Positions 17,099-26,825 are shown, counted from the first letter of the stretch. The stretch is DNA of 64,000 nucleotides from Streptomyces paradoxus (GCF_014202475.1 NZ_JACHGV010000001.1:1070050-1134049); one strand, 5' to 3'. Made by a program: numbers and translations. Notes: a model not told the origin generated them from the sequence alone.

Positions 17099-18613
17099 TT
17101 ACGGCGTGCCTCCACCCACGCTCGGCTGCTCCTCTCCCGACTCCTGGCGTGCGAGGCGGCTGTGCGTGCGGCCGTACAGGAAGTAGACGAGGAAGCCGGC
17201 GGCCATCCAGATGGCGAAGCGGACCCACGTCTCGGCGGGCAGGTTGATCATCAGCCACAGGGACGCGCAGACCGACAGGATCGGGATGACCGGCACCCAC
17301 GGGGTGCGGAAGGCCCGGGGCAGGTCGGGGCGGGACTTGCGGAGGATGATCACGCCGATGGCGACGACCACGAAGGCGAACAGCGTGCCGATGTTCACCA
17401 GGGCGGCGAGCTCGGTCAGCGGCGTGAACCCGGCGAGGATGGCGATGATCACACCGAGCAGGATGGTCGGCCGGTGCGGCGTCTTGAACCGCGGGTGGAC
17501 ACGCGAGAAGAACCGCGGCAGCAGCCCGTCCCGGCTCATCGCGAAGAACACCCGGGTCTGGCCGAGCAGCAGGATCATGCAGACCGTCGTCAGGCCGACC
17601 GCAGCGCCGAAGCTGATGAAGCCCGCGAACCACGGATGCCCGGTCGCCTTGAACGCGTCGGCGAGCGGGGCGTCGACGGACAACTCGCTGTAGTGCTGCA
17701 TGCCGGTGACGACGATCGAGACGAGGACGTACAGCGTCGTGCAGATCGCGAGGGAGCCGAGGATGCCGCGGGGCATGTCGCGCTGGGGGTTCTTGGTCTC
17801 CTCGGCGGCCGTGGCCACGACGTCGAAGCCGATGAAGGCGAAGAACACGACCGAGGCGGCGGTGAAGATGCCCATCACGCCGAAGTTGGAGGGCGCCCAG
17901 CCGAACATGAGCTGGATCAGCGGGGAGTCGAGACTTGCCCCGGCCTCCACGGGCTGCTCCTTCGGGATGAAGGGGTCGTAGTTGTCACCCTTGATGAGGA
18001 ACGCGCCCGCGATGATCACGACCAGGACGACCGTCACCTTGATGGCGACGACCAGCGACGTGATCCGCGCCGACAGCTTCATGCCGAGCACGAGGATCCC
18101 GGTCAGGACGAGGACGAGCGCGGCGGCGAGGATGTCGAACCCGAAAGCGTCGGCGCCCTCCCGGCTGCCCAGGCCCGCGGGCATCACCCAGCCCGCGTTC
18201 TCCATGAGCGACTGGATGTAGCCGGACCAGCCGACGGCCACCACCGCCGTACCGAGTGCGAACTCCAGGACGAGGTCCCAGCCGATGATCCAGGCGGGCA
18301 GTTCACCGAGGGAGGCGTACGAGAACGTGTAGGCGGACCCGGCGACCGGGACCGTGGACGCGAACTCGGCGTAGCAGAGGGCGGCCAGGGCGCAGGCGAT
18401 GCCGGACGCCACGAACGCCAGAGCCGTCGCGGGCCCGGCGTTGTCCTTGGCTACGGTGCCGGTGAGTACGAAAATGCCGGTGCCGATGATCACACCGACA
18501 CCGAAGACGGTCAGATCCAGCGCGGACAAGGACTTCTTGAGCGCGTGTTCTGGCTCCTCGGTATCGAGGATGGACTGCTCGACCTTCTTCGTCCGGAAGA
18601 GGGTGCTGCTCAC
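17099..18613 (-). CDS. APC-superfamily amino-acid permease
   Basis: A 504-residue cytoplasmic-membrane transporter of the cationic/basic amino-acid permease type. The conserved TM1 region VFGVGVIIGTGIFVLTG and the following FVASGIACALAALCYAEFAS (TM2) define the APC family. About 12-14 hydrophobic segments follow, including IGFDVVATAAEETKNPQRDM. The GTG at 18613 has GGGAGG 6 nt upstream and begins SSTLFRTKKVEQS, the usual N-terminus of this subgroup. It stands alone, separated from dxs by a strong terminator. The exact amino-acid substrate cannot be told from the sequence. Confidence 0.9.
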   Translation of the reverse strand: MSSTLFRTKKVEQSILDTEEPEHALKKSLSALDLTVFGVGVIIGTGIFVLTGTVAKDNAGPATALAFVASGIACALAALCYAEFASTVPVAGSAYTFSYASLGELPAWIIGWDLVLEFALGTAVVAVGWSGYIQSLMENAGWVMPAGLGSREGADAFGFDILAAALVLVLTGILVLGMKLSARITSLVVAIKVTVVLVVIIAGAFLIKGDNYDPFIPKEQPVEAGASLDSPLIQLMFGWAPSNFGVMGIFTAASVVFFAFIGFDVVATAAEETKNPQRDMPRGILGSLAICTTLYVLVSIVVTGMQHYSELSVDAPLADAFKATGHPWFAGFISFGAAVGLTTVCMILLLGQTRVFFAMSRDGLLPRFFSRVHPRFKTPHRPTILLGVIIAILAGFTPLTELAALVNIGTLFAFVVVAIGVIILRKSRPDLPRAFRTPWVPVIPILSVCASLWLMINLPAETWVRFAIWMAAGFLVYFLYGRTHSRLARQESGEEQPSVGGGTP

Positions 18614-18698
18614 GGGATACCTCCCACGCTTGTCGTCCTCGACATGATCGAGAGGTGGCACCATCCGTATGCCCCGGCACGGGCCAATTCACGCCAAT

Positions 18699-18737
18699 GG
18701 GCCGGTTTCACCACCCTCACGGTGGTGAAACCGGCCC
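18699..18737 (-). terminator. Strong terminator downstream of dxs
   Basis: A perfect 17-bp stem (arms 18699-18715 and 18721-18737, starting GGGCCGGTTTCACC) with a 5-nt loop CTCAC. It lies 31 bp beyond the dxs stop and upstream of the APC permease start. Confidence 0.88.
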
Positions 18738-18767
18738 CTGCCGAACCCGTTCAGCGGGCGCGCCCGC

Positions 18768-20690
18768 TCAGTCGCGCGCGGCGTCCACGGCATCCGCGGC
18801 GCTGCGCTCGTAGCGCCCGTCCAGCTTGGCGACCAGACCGGTCACCTGCCGGGCGATGTCCGGCGCGGTGAGCCCGATCTCGGCCAGGACCTCCGCGCGG
18901 GAGGCGTGGTCGAGGAAGCGCGGCGGGATGCCGAAGTCCCGCAGCGGCACGTCGACGCCGGCGTCGCGCAGCGCCTGCGCGACCGCCGAGCCGACGCCGC
19001 CGACGCGGCTGTTGTCCTCCACGGTGACGACCACGCGGTGCTGCTCGGCGAGCGGGGCCAGGGCCTCGTCGACGGGCTTGACCCAGCGCGGGTCGACGAC
19101 GGTCGTGGAGATGCCCTGCTTGTCGAGCAGGGCGGCGATCTCCAGGCACATCGGCGCGAGGGCGCCGACGGAGACCAGCAGCACGTCCGGCCGGTCCGTG
19201 CCGGGCTCGCGCAGCACGTCCATGCCGCCGACGCGGCGCAGGGCCGGTACGGCGGGGCCGACGGCGCCCTTGGAGAAGCGGACCACGGTCGGCGCGTCGT
19301 CGACGGCGACGGCCTCACGCAGCTGGGCACGCACCTGGTCGGCGTCGCGCGGCGCGGCCAGCCGCAGGCCGGGCACGACCTGGAGGATCGACATGTCCCA
19401 CATGCCGTTGTGGGAGGCACCGTCGGTACCGGTGACCCCGGCCCGGTCGAGGACGAAGGTGACGCCGCACTTGTGCAGGGCCACGTCCATCAACACCTGG
19501 TCGAAGGCGCGGTTGAGGAACGTCGCGTACACGGCGAACACCGGGTGCACGCCGCCGGTGGCCAGGCCGGCCGCGGAGACGGCGCCGTGCTGCTCGGCGA
19601 TGCCGACGTCGTAGACCCGCTTGGGGAAGCGTTTGGCGAACTTGTCGAGGCCCACCGGCTGGAGCATGGCGGCCGTGATGGCGACGATGTCCTCGCGCTC
19701 CTCGCCGAGCTTGACCATCTCCTCGCCGAAGACGGACGTCCAGTCGGCGCCGGAGCTGGCGATCGGCAGGCCCGTGTCGGGGTGGATCTTGCCGACGGCG
19801 TGGAAGCGGTCCGCCTCGTCCTGGAGGGCCGGCTGGTACCCGCGGCCCTTCTCGGTGAGGCAGTGCACGATGACCGGCCCGCCGAACCGCTTGGCCTTGG
19901 CGAGGGCGGACTCCAGGGCCTCCAGGTCGTGTCCGTCGATCGGCCCGACGTACTTCAGGCCGAGGTCCTCGAACATGCCCTGCGGGGCGATGAAGTCCTT
20001 CAGCCCCTTCTTCGCGCCGTGCAGGGTGTCGTAGAGCGCCTGGCCGACGACCGGGGTGCGCTCCAGGACCTCCTTGGTACGGGCCAGGAAGCGCTCGTAG
20101 CCGTCCGTGGTGCGCAGGGTCGCCAGGTGGTTGGCGAGGCCGCCGATGGTCGGCGCGTAGGACCGCTCGTTGTCGTTGACGACGATGACGAGCGGGCGGT
20201 CCTTGGCGTCGGCGATGTTGTTCAGCGCCTCCCAGGCCATGCCGCCGGTCAGCGCGCCGTCACCGATCACGGCCACGACGTGGTCGTCGCGCTCCAGGAT
20301 CTGGTTGGCCTTGGCGATGCCGTCGGCCCAGCCGAGGACGGTCGAGGCGTGCGAGTTCTCGATGACGTCGTGCTCGGACTCGGCCTGCGAGGGGTAGCCG
20401 GACAGGCCGCCCTTCATCTTCAGCTTCGAGAAGTCCTGGCGGCCGGTGAGCAGCTTGTGGACGTAGGACTGGTGGCCGGTGTCCCAGAGCACCTTGTCCC
20501 GGGGCGAGTCGAAGACCCGGTGCAGGGCGATGGTGAGCTCCACCACGCCGAGGTTGGGGCCGAGGTGACCGCCGGTCTTGGAGACCGCTTCGACGAGGAA
20601 GCTCCGGATCTCCTCCGCCAGCTGGTTCAGCTCCTCCAGGTTGAGCCGGTCCAGATCGCGCGGTCCCCTGATACGGGTCAGCAGCGGCAC
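18768..20690 (-). CDS. dxs: 1-deoxy-D-xylulose-5-phosphate synthase
   Basis: A 640-residue thiamine-diphosphate enzyme that condenses pyruvate and glyceraldehyde-3-phosphate to DXP, the first step of the MEP isoprenoid pathway. The motifs are all present: [13 protein letters not shown], the ThDP-binding [42 protein letters not shown] with the catalytic Glu, and the C-terminal transketolase domain ([14 protein letters not shown]). The GTG at 20690 is preceded by GGAGG at 5 nt. It is transcribed alone. Placement next to the xylFGH/ROK block is the order I recall from S. coelicolor, where it is the second dxs paralogue. Confidence 0.97.
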   Translation of the reverse strand: MPLLTRIRGPRDLDRLNLEELNQLAEEIRSFLVEAVSKTGGHLGPNLGVVELTIALHRVFDSPRDKVLWDTGHQSYVHKLLTGRQDFSKLKMKGGLSGYPSQAESEHDVIENSHASTVLGWADGIAKANQILERDDHVVAVIGDGALTGGMAWEALNNIADAKDRPLVIVVNDNERSYAPTIGGLANHLATLRTTDGYERFLARTKEVLERTPVVGQALYDTLHGAKKGLKDFIAPQGMFEDLGLKYVGPIDGHDLEALESALAKAKRFGGPVIVHCLTEKGRGYQPALQDEADRFHAVGKIHPDTGLPIASSGADWTSVFGEEMVKLGEEREDIVAITAAMLQPVGLDKFAKRFPKRVYDVGIAEQHGAVSAAGLATGGVHPVFAVYATFLNRAFDQVLMDVALHKCGVTFVLDRAGVTGTDGASHNGMWDMSILQVVPGLRLAAPRDADQVRAQLREAVAVDDAPTVVRFSKGAVGPAVPALRRVGGMDVLREPGTDRPDVLLVSVGALAPMCLEIAALLDKQGISTTVVDPRWVKPVDEALAPLAEQHRVVVTVEDNSRVGGVGSAVAQALRDAGVDVPLRDFGIPPRFLDHASRAEVLAEIGLTAPDIARQVTGLVAKLDGRYERSAADAVDAARD

Positions 20691-20823
20691 CCGTGCCTCC
20701 TTGCAGTAGAGCTGTTGCCGGGCTTGTCGAGTCTAATGTTCCGCCTCCGCGGGCGGCGCCGAGGCTGTGCGTCGTACGTCACGCGTTCGGCTCTACCCAT
20801 GGTGCGCCACCGCTACGACACAG

Positions 20824-20857
20824 CTGTGCCCGGTACCTGGGGAGGTACCGGGCACAG
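20824..20857 (-). terminator. Terminator downstream of xylH
   Basis: A perfect 15-bp stem CTGTGCCCGGTACCT / AGGTACCGGGCACAG with a GGGG loop. It lies 17 bp past the xylH stop on the minus strand. Confidence 0.88.
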
Positions 20858-20873
20858 GAGGTGTTCCTCGGCG

Positions 20874-22166
20874 CTACGCGCGCCCTGCGGTCTTCTGCGT
20901 CTTACGGGTGACGGCGTCGATGACGACCGTGGCCAGCAGCACACCACCGGTGATCATGTACTGCACCGGGGAGGCGATGCCCTCCAGGGCGAGGCCGTAC
21001 TGGATCGACACGATCACCAGGACACCGAGCAGCGCGTTCCAGGTGCGGCCACGGCCGCCGAACAGCGACGTGCCGCCGATGACCGCCGCGGCGATCGCGT
21101 TCATCAGCAGGTCACCGCCGCCGGCGCCCTGGTTGGCCGCCGCGATCTTCGAGGCGATGAACAGACCGCCCACCGCGGCGAAGGTGCCGGAGATCGCGAA
21201 CACCGAGATCCGGACCATCTCCACGTTGATGCCGGCCCGGCGGGACGCCTCGACGCTGCCGCCGAGCGCGAACACCTTCCGGCCGTACGCCGTGCGCCGC
21301 AGCACGAAGTCCGTGACCAGCAGCACCACGATGAAGATCACCACGGCGAGCGGCAGGCCCTTGTACTGGTTGAAGACGACGGCGACGGTGAAGGCGAGCA
21401 CCGCCAGCAGGACCGTCCGCACGATGGTCTCGCTCAGCGGCCGCGACGGCACGCCCACGGCCTCGCGGCGCCGGTTGCCGAGGAAGGAGCTGAGGAAGAA
21501 CCCGGCGGTCACCACCGCGGCCAGACCGTAGGCGGCGGCCACGTCGGAGAAGTAGTAGCTGGTCAGCTGGGCCACGACCCCGTCGGGGTCGAGGTTGATG
21601 GTGCCGTTGTCGCCGAGGATCTGGAGCATGAAGCCGTTCCAGAACAGCAGACCGGCCAGGGTGACGGCGAAGGCGGGCACGCCGATCTTCGCGAAGAAGA
21701 AGCCGTGCAGCACGCCGGCGACCGTGCCGGTGAGGATGGCGAGCACGAAGGCGAGCCACTCGTTCATGCCGTTGGTGACGTTCAGCACCGCGAAACTCGC
21801 GCCCGCCACACCGGAGACCGAGCCGACCGACAGGTCGATCTCGCCGAGCAGCAGCACGAACACGATGCCGACGGCGATCATGCCGGTGCCGACCATGGCG
21901 ACGGACATGTCGGACAGGTTGCCCGCGGTGAGGAAGTTGGAGTTCAGGCTCGTGAAGATGAGCCAGATGATGGCCAGGCCGATGACGACCGGGATGGAAC
22001 CCAGGTCGCCGGACTTCATCTTCCGCTTGAACTCGGAGACATAGCCCTTGAGGCCCTGCTCGCGTACCAGCAGCCGCGGGTCGACCACCGTGACGGCGGC
22101 CTTGGCCGCCTCGGGGTTCTCCACGACGTGCTCGTCCGGAGCCGCGGAGGTCTTGTCGGTGCTCAC
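20874..22166 (-). CDS. xylH: Xylose-type ABC transporter permease
   Basis: A 430-residue inner-membrane permease of the RbsC/XylH family. A ~60-residue cytoplasmic N-terminus precedes about ten hydrophobic segments. Family signatures seen are LLLGEIDLSVGSVSG in the first half and IAAAVIGGTSLFGGRGR near the end. The GTG start at 22166 overlaps the xylG stop (GTGA). With XylG and XylF it forms a monosaccharide importer. Xylose is the inferred substrate from similarity to XylFGH and from the adjacent ROK regulator gene. A strong terminator follows. Confidence 0.92.
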   Translation of the reverse strand: MSTDKTSAAPDEHVVENPEAAKAAVTVVDPRLLVREQGLKGYVSEFKRKMKSGDLGSIPVVIGLAIIWLIFTSLNSNFLTAGNLSDMSVAMVGTGMIAVGIVFVLLLGEIDLSVGSVSGVAGASFAVLNVTNGMNEWLAFVLAILTGTVAGVLHGFFFAKIGVPAFAVTLAGLLFWNGFMLQILGDNGTINLDPDGVVAQLTSYYFSDVAAAYGLAAVVTAGFFLSSFLGNRRREAVGVPSRPLSETIVRTVLLAVLAFTVAVVFNQYKGLPLAVVIFIVVLLVTDFVLRRTAYGRKVFALGGSVEASRRAGINVEMVRISVFAISGTFAAVGGLFIASKIAAANQGAGGGDLLMNAIAAAVIGGTSLFGGRGRTWNALLGVLVIVSIQYGLALEGIASPVQYMITGGVLLATVVIDAVTRKTQKTAGRA

Positions 22167-22945
22167 TTGGAAACCTCCCCGTTCGTGCGCGCCGCACGGC
22201 GGGTCACGGCGTTGTCGGTGGCGCCGGTGATGGCGGAGATGATCTCTTCCTGCGAGGTCGACTTGACCTCGAAGACGCCGTTGTTGCGGCCGAGGCGCAG
22301 CACGGCGACCTTGTCCGCCACGGCCTTCACGTCGGCCATGTTGTGGCTGATGAGGATCACGGCGTGGCCGCGCTCGCGCAGCCGCTCGACCAGGTCGAGG
22401 ACCTGCGCGGTCTGCTCGACGCCGAGGGCCGCGGTGGGCTCGTCGAGGATGACCAGCTTGGGCTCGCCGAGCATGGAACGGGCGATGGCCACGGTCTGGC
22501 GCTGACCGCCGGAGAGCGAGGCGATCGGGATACGCACGCTGGGGATGCGGATCGACAGCGTGTCGAGCAGCTCGCGCGAGCGGCGCTCCATCTCCACCTC
22601 GTCCAGGACGCCGCGCTTGCGGATCTCCCGGCCCAGGTAGAGGTTGCCGACGACGTCGATGTTGTCGCAGAGCGCGAGGTCCTGGTAGACGGTCGCGATG
22701 CCCAGGTTCTGGGCGTCGTGCGGCTTGTTGATCTGGACGGACCTGCCGTCCCATTCGATGACACCCTCATCGATGGGGTGCACGCCGGCGATCGTCTTGA
22801 CCAGCGTGGACTTTCCGGCTCCGTTGTCGCCGACCAGGGCGACCACCTCACCGGCGTGGACCTCAAGCTCTACGTCGGTGAGCGCCTGAACGGCACCGAA
22901 CCGCTTGGAGACCCCGCGCAACGCCAGCACGGGCGTAGCGGACAC
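22163..22945 (-). CDS. xylG: Xylose-type ABC transporter ATP-binding protein
   Basis: A 260-residue ATPase with Walker A GDNGAGKST, the Q-loop region IATVYQDLALCDN, ABC signature LSGGQRQTVAIARSM, Walker B VILDEPTAALG and the switch His in LISHNMADV. Unlike E. coli XylG/RbsA, which carry two ABC domains, this is a single-domain protein of the kind found in many actinobacteria, so it probably dimerises. The GTG at 22945 is chosen because GGAG is 9 nt upstream; an ATG at 22954 would sit directly on that site. It is coupled to xylH. Confidence 0.92.
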   Translation of the reverse strand: MSATPVLALRGVSKRFGAVQALTDVELEVHAGEVVALVGDNGAGKSTLVKTIAGVHPIDEGVIEWDGRSVQINKPHDAQNLGIATVYQDLALCDNIDVVGNLYLGREIRKRGVLDEVEMERRSRELLDTLSIRIPSVRIPIASLSGGQRQTVAIARSMLGEPKLVILDEPTAALGVEQTAQVLDLVERLRERGHAVILISHNMADVKAVADKVAVLRLGRNNGVFEVKSTSQEEIISAITGATDNAVTRRAARTNGEVSK

Positions 22946-23092
22946 GTGAACCATCTCCTTCGCCGCCTGACCCGGCGGGAGGTTGTGCAGAAGTGTGGGA
23001 GGAGTGATCCGTCCGGCGCCCCGCGTAGCTTGCGGGGCTGATGTGGCGGGGCGCCGGAGGAACTCGGGGGCAGCCTGTCCCCCGCACGGAGT

Positions 23093-23119
23093 CACGGGAG
23101 TCCGGTCCGGACTCCCGTG
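23093..23119 (-). terminator. Intra-operon hairpin between xylF and xylG
   Basis: CACGGGAGTCCGG (23093-23105) and CCGGACTCCCGTG (23107-23119) form a 13-bp perfect inverted repeat, located 24 bp after the xylF stop and about 150 bp before the xylG start. It is probably a partial terminator or mRNA stabiliser that keeps the binding protein more abundant than the membrane complex. Confidence 0.75.
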
Positions 23120-23142
23120 CCCTCAGGGGACTTGGTGGCTGC

Positions 23143-24255
23143 TTAGTTGAGGCCGACCTTGTCGCAGGCGGCCTTGTACTTGCCCGCGCAGATCTCGTTC
23201 ACGGTGTAGATGCCGTCCTTGATGACGGTGTCCTTGATGTTGTCCTTGGTCAGCGAGACGACCGGGACGAGGACGGAGGGGACGGCCTTGGTGGTCGGGC
23301 TGTCGACCTTGTCCTTGGCGATCGAGTCGAGCGACTTGCCCTGGGCGAGGGCGACGGCCATCTCGGCCGCGACGTCCGCCTCCTGCGGGTAGGGCTTGTA
23401 GACGCTCATGTACTGCTCACCGGTGACGATGCGCTGCACACCGGCGAGTTCGGCGTCCTGGCCGGTGACCGGGATGTCGGCGATGCCGGCGGCCTTCAGG
23501 GCCGTGATGATGCCGCCCGCCATGCCGTCGTTGGCGGAGTAGACGCCGACGATCTTGTCCTTGCCGAGGGCGGAGATGGCGCCCTCCATGTTGGCGTTGG
23601 CGTTCTCCGGCTTCCACTCCTTGGTGTCGTACTCGCGGCCGATCTTCACCTTGCCGTCGAGCACGGAGTGCGCGCCCTTCTTGAACTGGGCGGCGTTCGG
23701 GTCGGTGGAGGACCCGTTCATCATGACGATCTGGCCGTCCTTGGCCTTGCCGCCCAGGGCCTTCAGCAGGGCCTCGCCCTGGGTCTTGCCGACGGTCTCG
23801 TTGTCGAACGAGGTGTAGGCGTCGATCGGGCCCTCGGCCAGGCGGTCGTAGGCGACGACGGGGATGTCGGCGTCCTTGGCCTTCTTCACCGCGCCGGCGA
23901 TCGCCTTGGAGTCGACAGCGTCCACGATCAGCACGTCGACCTTGTTCGACACCATCGTGTCGACCTGCTGGTTCTGCTTGGCCGCGTCCTGGTTGGCGTT
24001 GGCGTAGACGACCTCGCCCTTGCCGTTGGTGAGTTCCTTGACCTTCTCCTCGATGAGGGGGCGGTCGAACTTCTCGTAACGGGCGGTCGCGTTCTCCGGA
24101 AGGAGCAGGCCGACCTTGATGTCGTCGCCCTTCTTGGCGGACCCGGTGGAATCGGCGTTGTCGCCCGACTCCTTGGCGCTGCCACAGGCAGCAAGCGAAA
24201 CAGCCATCGTACCGGCGGCAAGAGCAACAGCGGCGCGACGCATACGCGTGTTCAC
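23143..24255 (-). CDS. xylF: Xylose-binding lipoprotein of ABC importer
   Basis: A 370-residue periplasmic-binding-protein-like lipoprotein. The signal peptide ends in LAAC with Cys24 as the lipidated residue. The mature domain has KVGLLLPENATARYEKFDRP, VDVLIVDAVDSKAIAGAV, PVVAYDRLAEGP and SANDGMAGGIITALKAAG. These are features of the XylF/RbsB family that binds free aldoses. The GTG at 24255 has GGGAGG 8 nt upstream. It is the first gene of the xylFGH operon and lies 121 bp from the end of the ROK gene, on the same strand. Confidence 0.93.
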   Translation of the reverse strand: MNTRMRRAAVALAAGTMAVSLAACGSAKESGDNADSTGSAKKGDDIKVGLLLPENATARYEKFDRPLIEEKVKELTNGKGEVVYANANQDAAKQNQQVDTMVSNKVDVLIVDAVDSKAIAGAVKKAKDADIPVVAYDRLAEGPIDAYTSFDNETVGKTQGEALLKALGGKAKDGQIVMMNGSSTDPNAAQFKKGAHSVLDGKVKIGREYDTKEWKPENANANMEGAISALGKDKIVGVYSANDGMAGGIITALKAAGIADIPVTGQDAELAGVQRIVTGEQYMSVYKPYPQEADVAAEMAVALAQGKSLDSIAKDKVDSPTTKAVPSVLVPVVSLTKDNIKDTVIKDGIYTVNEICAGKYKAACDKVGLN

Positions 24256-24352
24256 TTCAAAAACCTCCCTGACGAGGCCGCGACATTGCGGCCGAGGTGG
24301 CTGGAAGTCAACTCGGCCACACGTGCGACGTCAAGAAGTAAATCCTTAACGA

Positions 24353-24370
24353 GATGGCAACGGTGCCATC
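24353..24370. promoter_or_regulatory. Inverted repeat between the ROK gene and xylF
   Basis: GATGGCA-N4-TGCCATC (24353-24370) lies 6 bp after the ROK stop codon and about 100 bp upstream of xylF. It may be a short terminator for the ROK gene or an operator for xylF. The position fits either role and the sequence does not decide. Confidence 0.4.
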
Positions 24371-24376
24371 CGTTCT

Positions 24377-25588
24377 CTAAGTGAAGGCAGGGGTGACTGC
24401 CTGCAGCGCACCGGGAGCCGTCCCATCCAAAAGGGTCGAATCACCCATCTCGCTGAGGGCGAGAGCGAGCGCTCCGAGCACTTCCGCACGGCCGCCGAGG
24501 GCACCGGGGAGAACGGACAACTGGCGTGCCGCACTGGGGATCGCGTAGCGGCCGACGGACTCCCGGATCGGCCCGAGCACCAGCTCACCGGCCTCGGCGA
24601 GATCACCGCCGAGGACCACGCGGCTCGGGTTCAGCAGGTTGCAGAGATTGGCCACTCCACTGCCGATGTGGCGGCCGACGTCGGCGATCACCCGACGGCA
24701 GCCCGGATCTCCGTCCCGCGCCAGCCGTACGACGCCCTCCATGGTCAGATCGGTGCCGTGACTGGACTGGAGGAGCGGGAGCACGTAGCGCGCGGCCGCG
24801 AAGGTCTCCAGGCAGCCGCGGTTTCCGCAACGGCAGACGGGGCCGGACTCGTCGAGTGTAATATGCCCGATTTCTCCCGCGGTGCCGCCGGGGCCTCGGT
24901 AGATCTTGCCGCTGATCACCAGACCGGCGCCGACGCCGCTGGCGACCTTGATGTAGGCCAGGTCGCGGACGCCCCTGCCGCTGCCCCAGACCATCTCGCC
25001 GAGGGCGCCGAGGTTGGCGTCGTTGTCCACGTGCACGGGGACGCCGAGGCGGCCGCGGAGCTCCTCGGCGGGCTTGGTGCCGGTCCAGCCGGGGAGGATG
25101 GCCGTCGAGCCGAGGGTGCCGGATTCGACGTCGATGGGGCCGGGGACGCCGAGACCGACGCCGGCGATCTTGGAGCGGTCGACGCCGGTGGCCTCGATGA
25201 GGCGGGTGACCAGCTGTTCCGCGCGGTCGAAGCCCTGGGTGGACGAGGCGTCGACGTCGAGGGGCTCGGACTCCTCCGCCAGGACCTGGTGGGCGAGGTT
25301 GCCGACGGCGACGCGGAGGTGGGTGTGGCCGAAGTCGACGCCGATGACGATGCCGGCGTCGCCGCTCAGCGACACGCTGCGGGCCCGGCGGCCGCCGGCG
25401 GAGGTCGGTGTGACCTCGACGGTGCCGCCGTCCTTCAACTCCCGGACGATGTTGGAGACCGTCGCCGCGGACAGGCCTGTCGTCCGCGCGATCTCGGCCT
25501 GGGTGAGGGAGCCCGCCAGGCGCACGGCTCGTACGACCCGCTCCAGGTTGGCTCGGTGCAGCGATGACTGCGACCCCGGAGTCTCCAC
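24377..25588 (-). CDS. rok7B7: ROK-family regulator/kinase-fold protein, Rok7B7 type
   Basis: A 403-residue transcription factor. The N-terminal winged helix-turn-helix contains LTQAEIARTTGLSAATVSNI. The ROK domain carries the ATP-fold motif GVDFGHTHLRVAVG, the sugar-site region GEIGHITLDE and the zinc motif C-x-C-G-x2-G-C-L-E (CRCGNRGCLE, about residues 252-261). It probably controls xylFGH. In S. coelicolor the gene in this position, which I recall as rok7B7, affects xylose use, carbon control and antibiotic production. The GTG at 25588 is preferred because of AGGAGG 5-6 nt upstream; an in-frame TTG at 25639 would add 17 residues. Symbol by synteny. Confidence 0.88.
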   Translation of the reverse strand: METPGSQSSLHRANLERVVRAVRLAGSLTQAEIARTTGLSAATVSNIVRELKDGGTVEVTPTSAGGRRARSVSLSGDAGIVIGVDFGHTHLRVAVGNLAHQVLAEESEPLDVDASSTQGFDRAEQLVTRLIEATGVDRSKIAGVGLGVPGPIDVESGTLGSTAILPGWTGTKPAEELRGRLGVPVHVDNDANLGALGEMVWGSGRGVRDLAYIKVASGVGAGLVISGKIYRGPGGTAGEIGHITLDESGPVCRCGNRGCLETFAAARYVLPLLQSSHGTDLTMEGVVRLARDGDPGCRRVIADVGRHIGSGVANLCNLLNPSRVVLGGDLAEAGELVLGPIRESVGRYAIPSAARQLSVLPGALGGRAEVLGALALALSEMGDSTLLDGTAPGALQAVTPAFT

Positions 25589-25775
25589 GACGACCTCCTG
25601 CGCACGGGGCCGCTTCGATGAGACCCCGTCTATGTCCAACTAGTGAACTCTAAGCTGAGCCGTTCGGCTTGCCTCCCGTCAAGAGGTTGAACCGATTCCG
25701 CGGTGTGTGCGGGTCGTCGCGGAGCGCTATGTGGGGGTACGCGCTTTCTGCTGGGTGGGGTGGGCGAGGGCGCGC

Positions 25776-25932
25776 GCCTTCGCCTGACGCCGGGTGGGGG
25801 TACGGGCCGCGCCTGGGGGTGTCCGTCCTCGGAACGGCGCGATGGAGCCCCATACCGACTGACTGGCGTGACGCGCAACCGCTGCGGGTGGACACCCCCG
25901 ACACGACCCTTGCGTCGTCCGGCGGCTGCGGG
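25776..25932 (-). repeat. Dispersed non-coding repeat, copy B (inverted relative to copy A)
   Basis: The reverse complement of this stretch matches 16931-17090 over about 155 bp, with blocks such as CAGTCAGTCGGT, GGCTCCATCGCGCCGTTCC and GGACGGACACCCCC. It lies 190 bp upstream of the ROK regulator start, outside any recognisable gene. The two copies flank the permease-dxs-xyl-ROK block in opposite orientation. Confidence 0.75.
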
Positions 25933-26149
25933 TCCGCTCAGTGAGCGTCCGATGCGCCCATCCGGTGTTCCATGGCGAGTTCGAGCTGCCCGGTCATGGG
26001 CGTCCGGCCGGCGATCCGCCGGGAACATGGCTTATGCGCAAATAGAGAGACCGGCAGTGAGCCGGATCACTGCCAAGAGCTCCCGTCCCATTGAGAAAGC
26101 GACCGGTTCACGCAAAAAGGGGAACGCACGTCCCGGTGCAACCGACGCC

Positions 26150-26360
26150 CCCGCACGCCCTGCTCGGGCTGGCCGCCACCGCATCCCCAGGCATCATGCA
26201 GCCCTCACGGCCCTGCGCCAGCGACCTGTCCGACTCATCCGCACCACCCTCGAAGCCTGGCGTCAGGCCCGCGACGGCATCCGCAAACCCACCCACGACC
26301 TGCGCGCCCTGATGAACGCCATCCTCCACGTCGACCGCACCGGCATCCCCTGCCAGGACG
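26150..26360 (+). pseudogene. Degenerate IS5-type transposase fragment
   Basis: In one frame the sequence reads DLRALMNAILHVDRTGIPC. This closely resembles the conserved N-terminal stretch of IS5-family transposases (…R.(L/I)NAILYV.RTGIPW…). No full transposase, DDE motif or clear terminal inverted repeat follows; the match breaks off near 26358. It is interpreted as a relic of an insertion element at the junction between conserved genes and the biosynthetic cluster. Confidence 0.5.
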
Positions 26361-26379
26361 GGAGCCCGACATGGTCGCC

Positions 26380-26670
26380 GCGCGACCTGGAGCAGCACCC
26401 AGACGCCCTGCGGGACGAGGCAGGCGGCATCCGCCAGGCCGGCCCACGGACCCACCGGCGATTCCAAGGACTGTCGGACTTCTACCAGGCGCCGGATGCG
26501 AAGAGCCTCTTCGCCTCCACGACGCCGGGACGCGACGCTGCCGACAGGTTCGGGGACAAGGTCGCCACGATGGCCGACGCGCTGCGGACCCACTCGGCCG
26601 AGTCGGCCGATCGCCCAGCAGTTGGAGCAGTCGCAAAACCAGGCGACCAAGCGGTCACATACTTCGGTTT
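26380..26670 (+). pseudogene. Frameshifted fragment resembling a WXG/T7SS-type Streptomyces protein
   Basis: One frame reads HPDALRDEAGGIRQAG, then FQGLSDFYQAPDAKSLFAS, then FGDKVATMADALRTHSAE. Near 26610 the likely continuation PIAQQLEQSQNQATKR is in another frame. The pattern (short helical protein, 'QGLS.FY.APEA..LFA') is one I associate with Streptomyces WXG100-like or T7SS-linked proteins; that assignment is from memory. There is no start codon with a ribosome binding site and no intact frame, so it is treated as a remnant. Confidence 0.4.
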
Positions 26671-26825
26671 CGCTACGGAAGTGGGCCTCGGTACCCCGAC
26701 GCACTCGACGACGGCTCCGGCCCTGACGTTACGGACAAGCTCTGAATGAAGCCCCGCTCGATTCAGTCGAGCAGCCGGATGGAGTGATCGAATGGCCTGA
26801 AATAGGGTACGCGAGGCGAATCGTC

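Noticed and set aside
18906..22505. 1199-codon plus-strand frame across dxs and xylH
   Set aside because: It runs antisense to two clear genes and lacks motifs, a ribosome binding site and normal codon bias.
25660..25695. GTTCGGCTT ... AGGTTGAAC upstream of the ROK gene as a fifth StrR-type box
   Set aside because: The spacer is 13 nt instead of 11 and both halves have mismatches.
26150..26360. A functional insertion sequence
   Set aside because: Only a short N-terminal transposase stretch is recognisable; no DDE residues or terminal inverted repeats were found.
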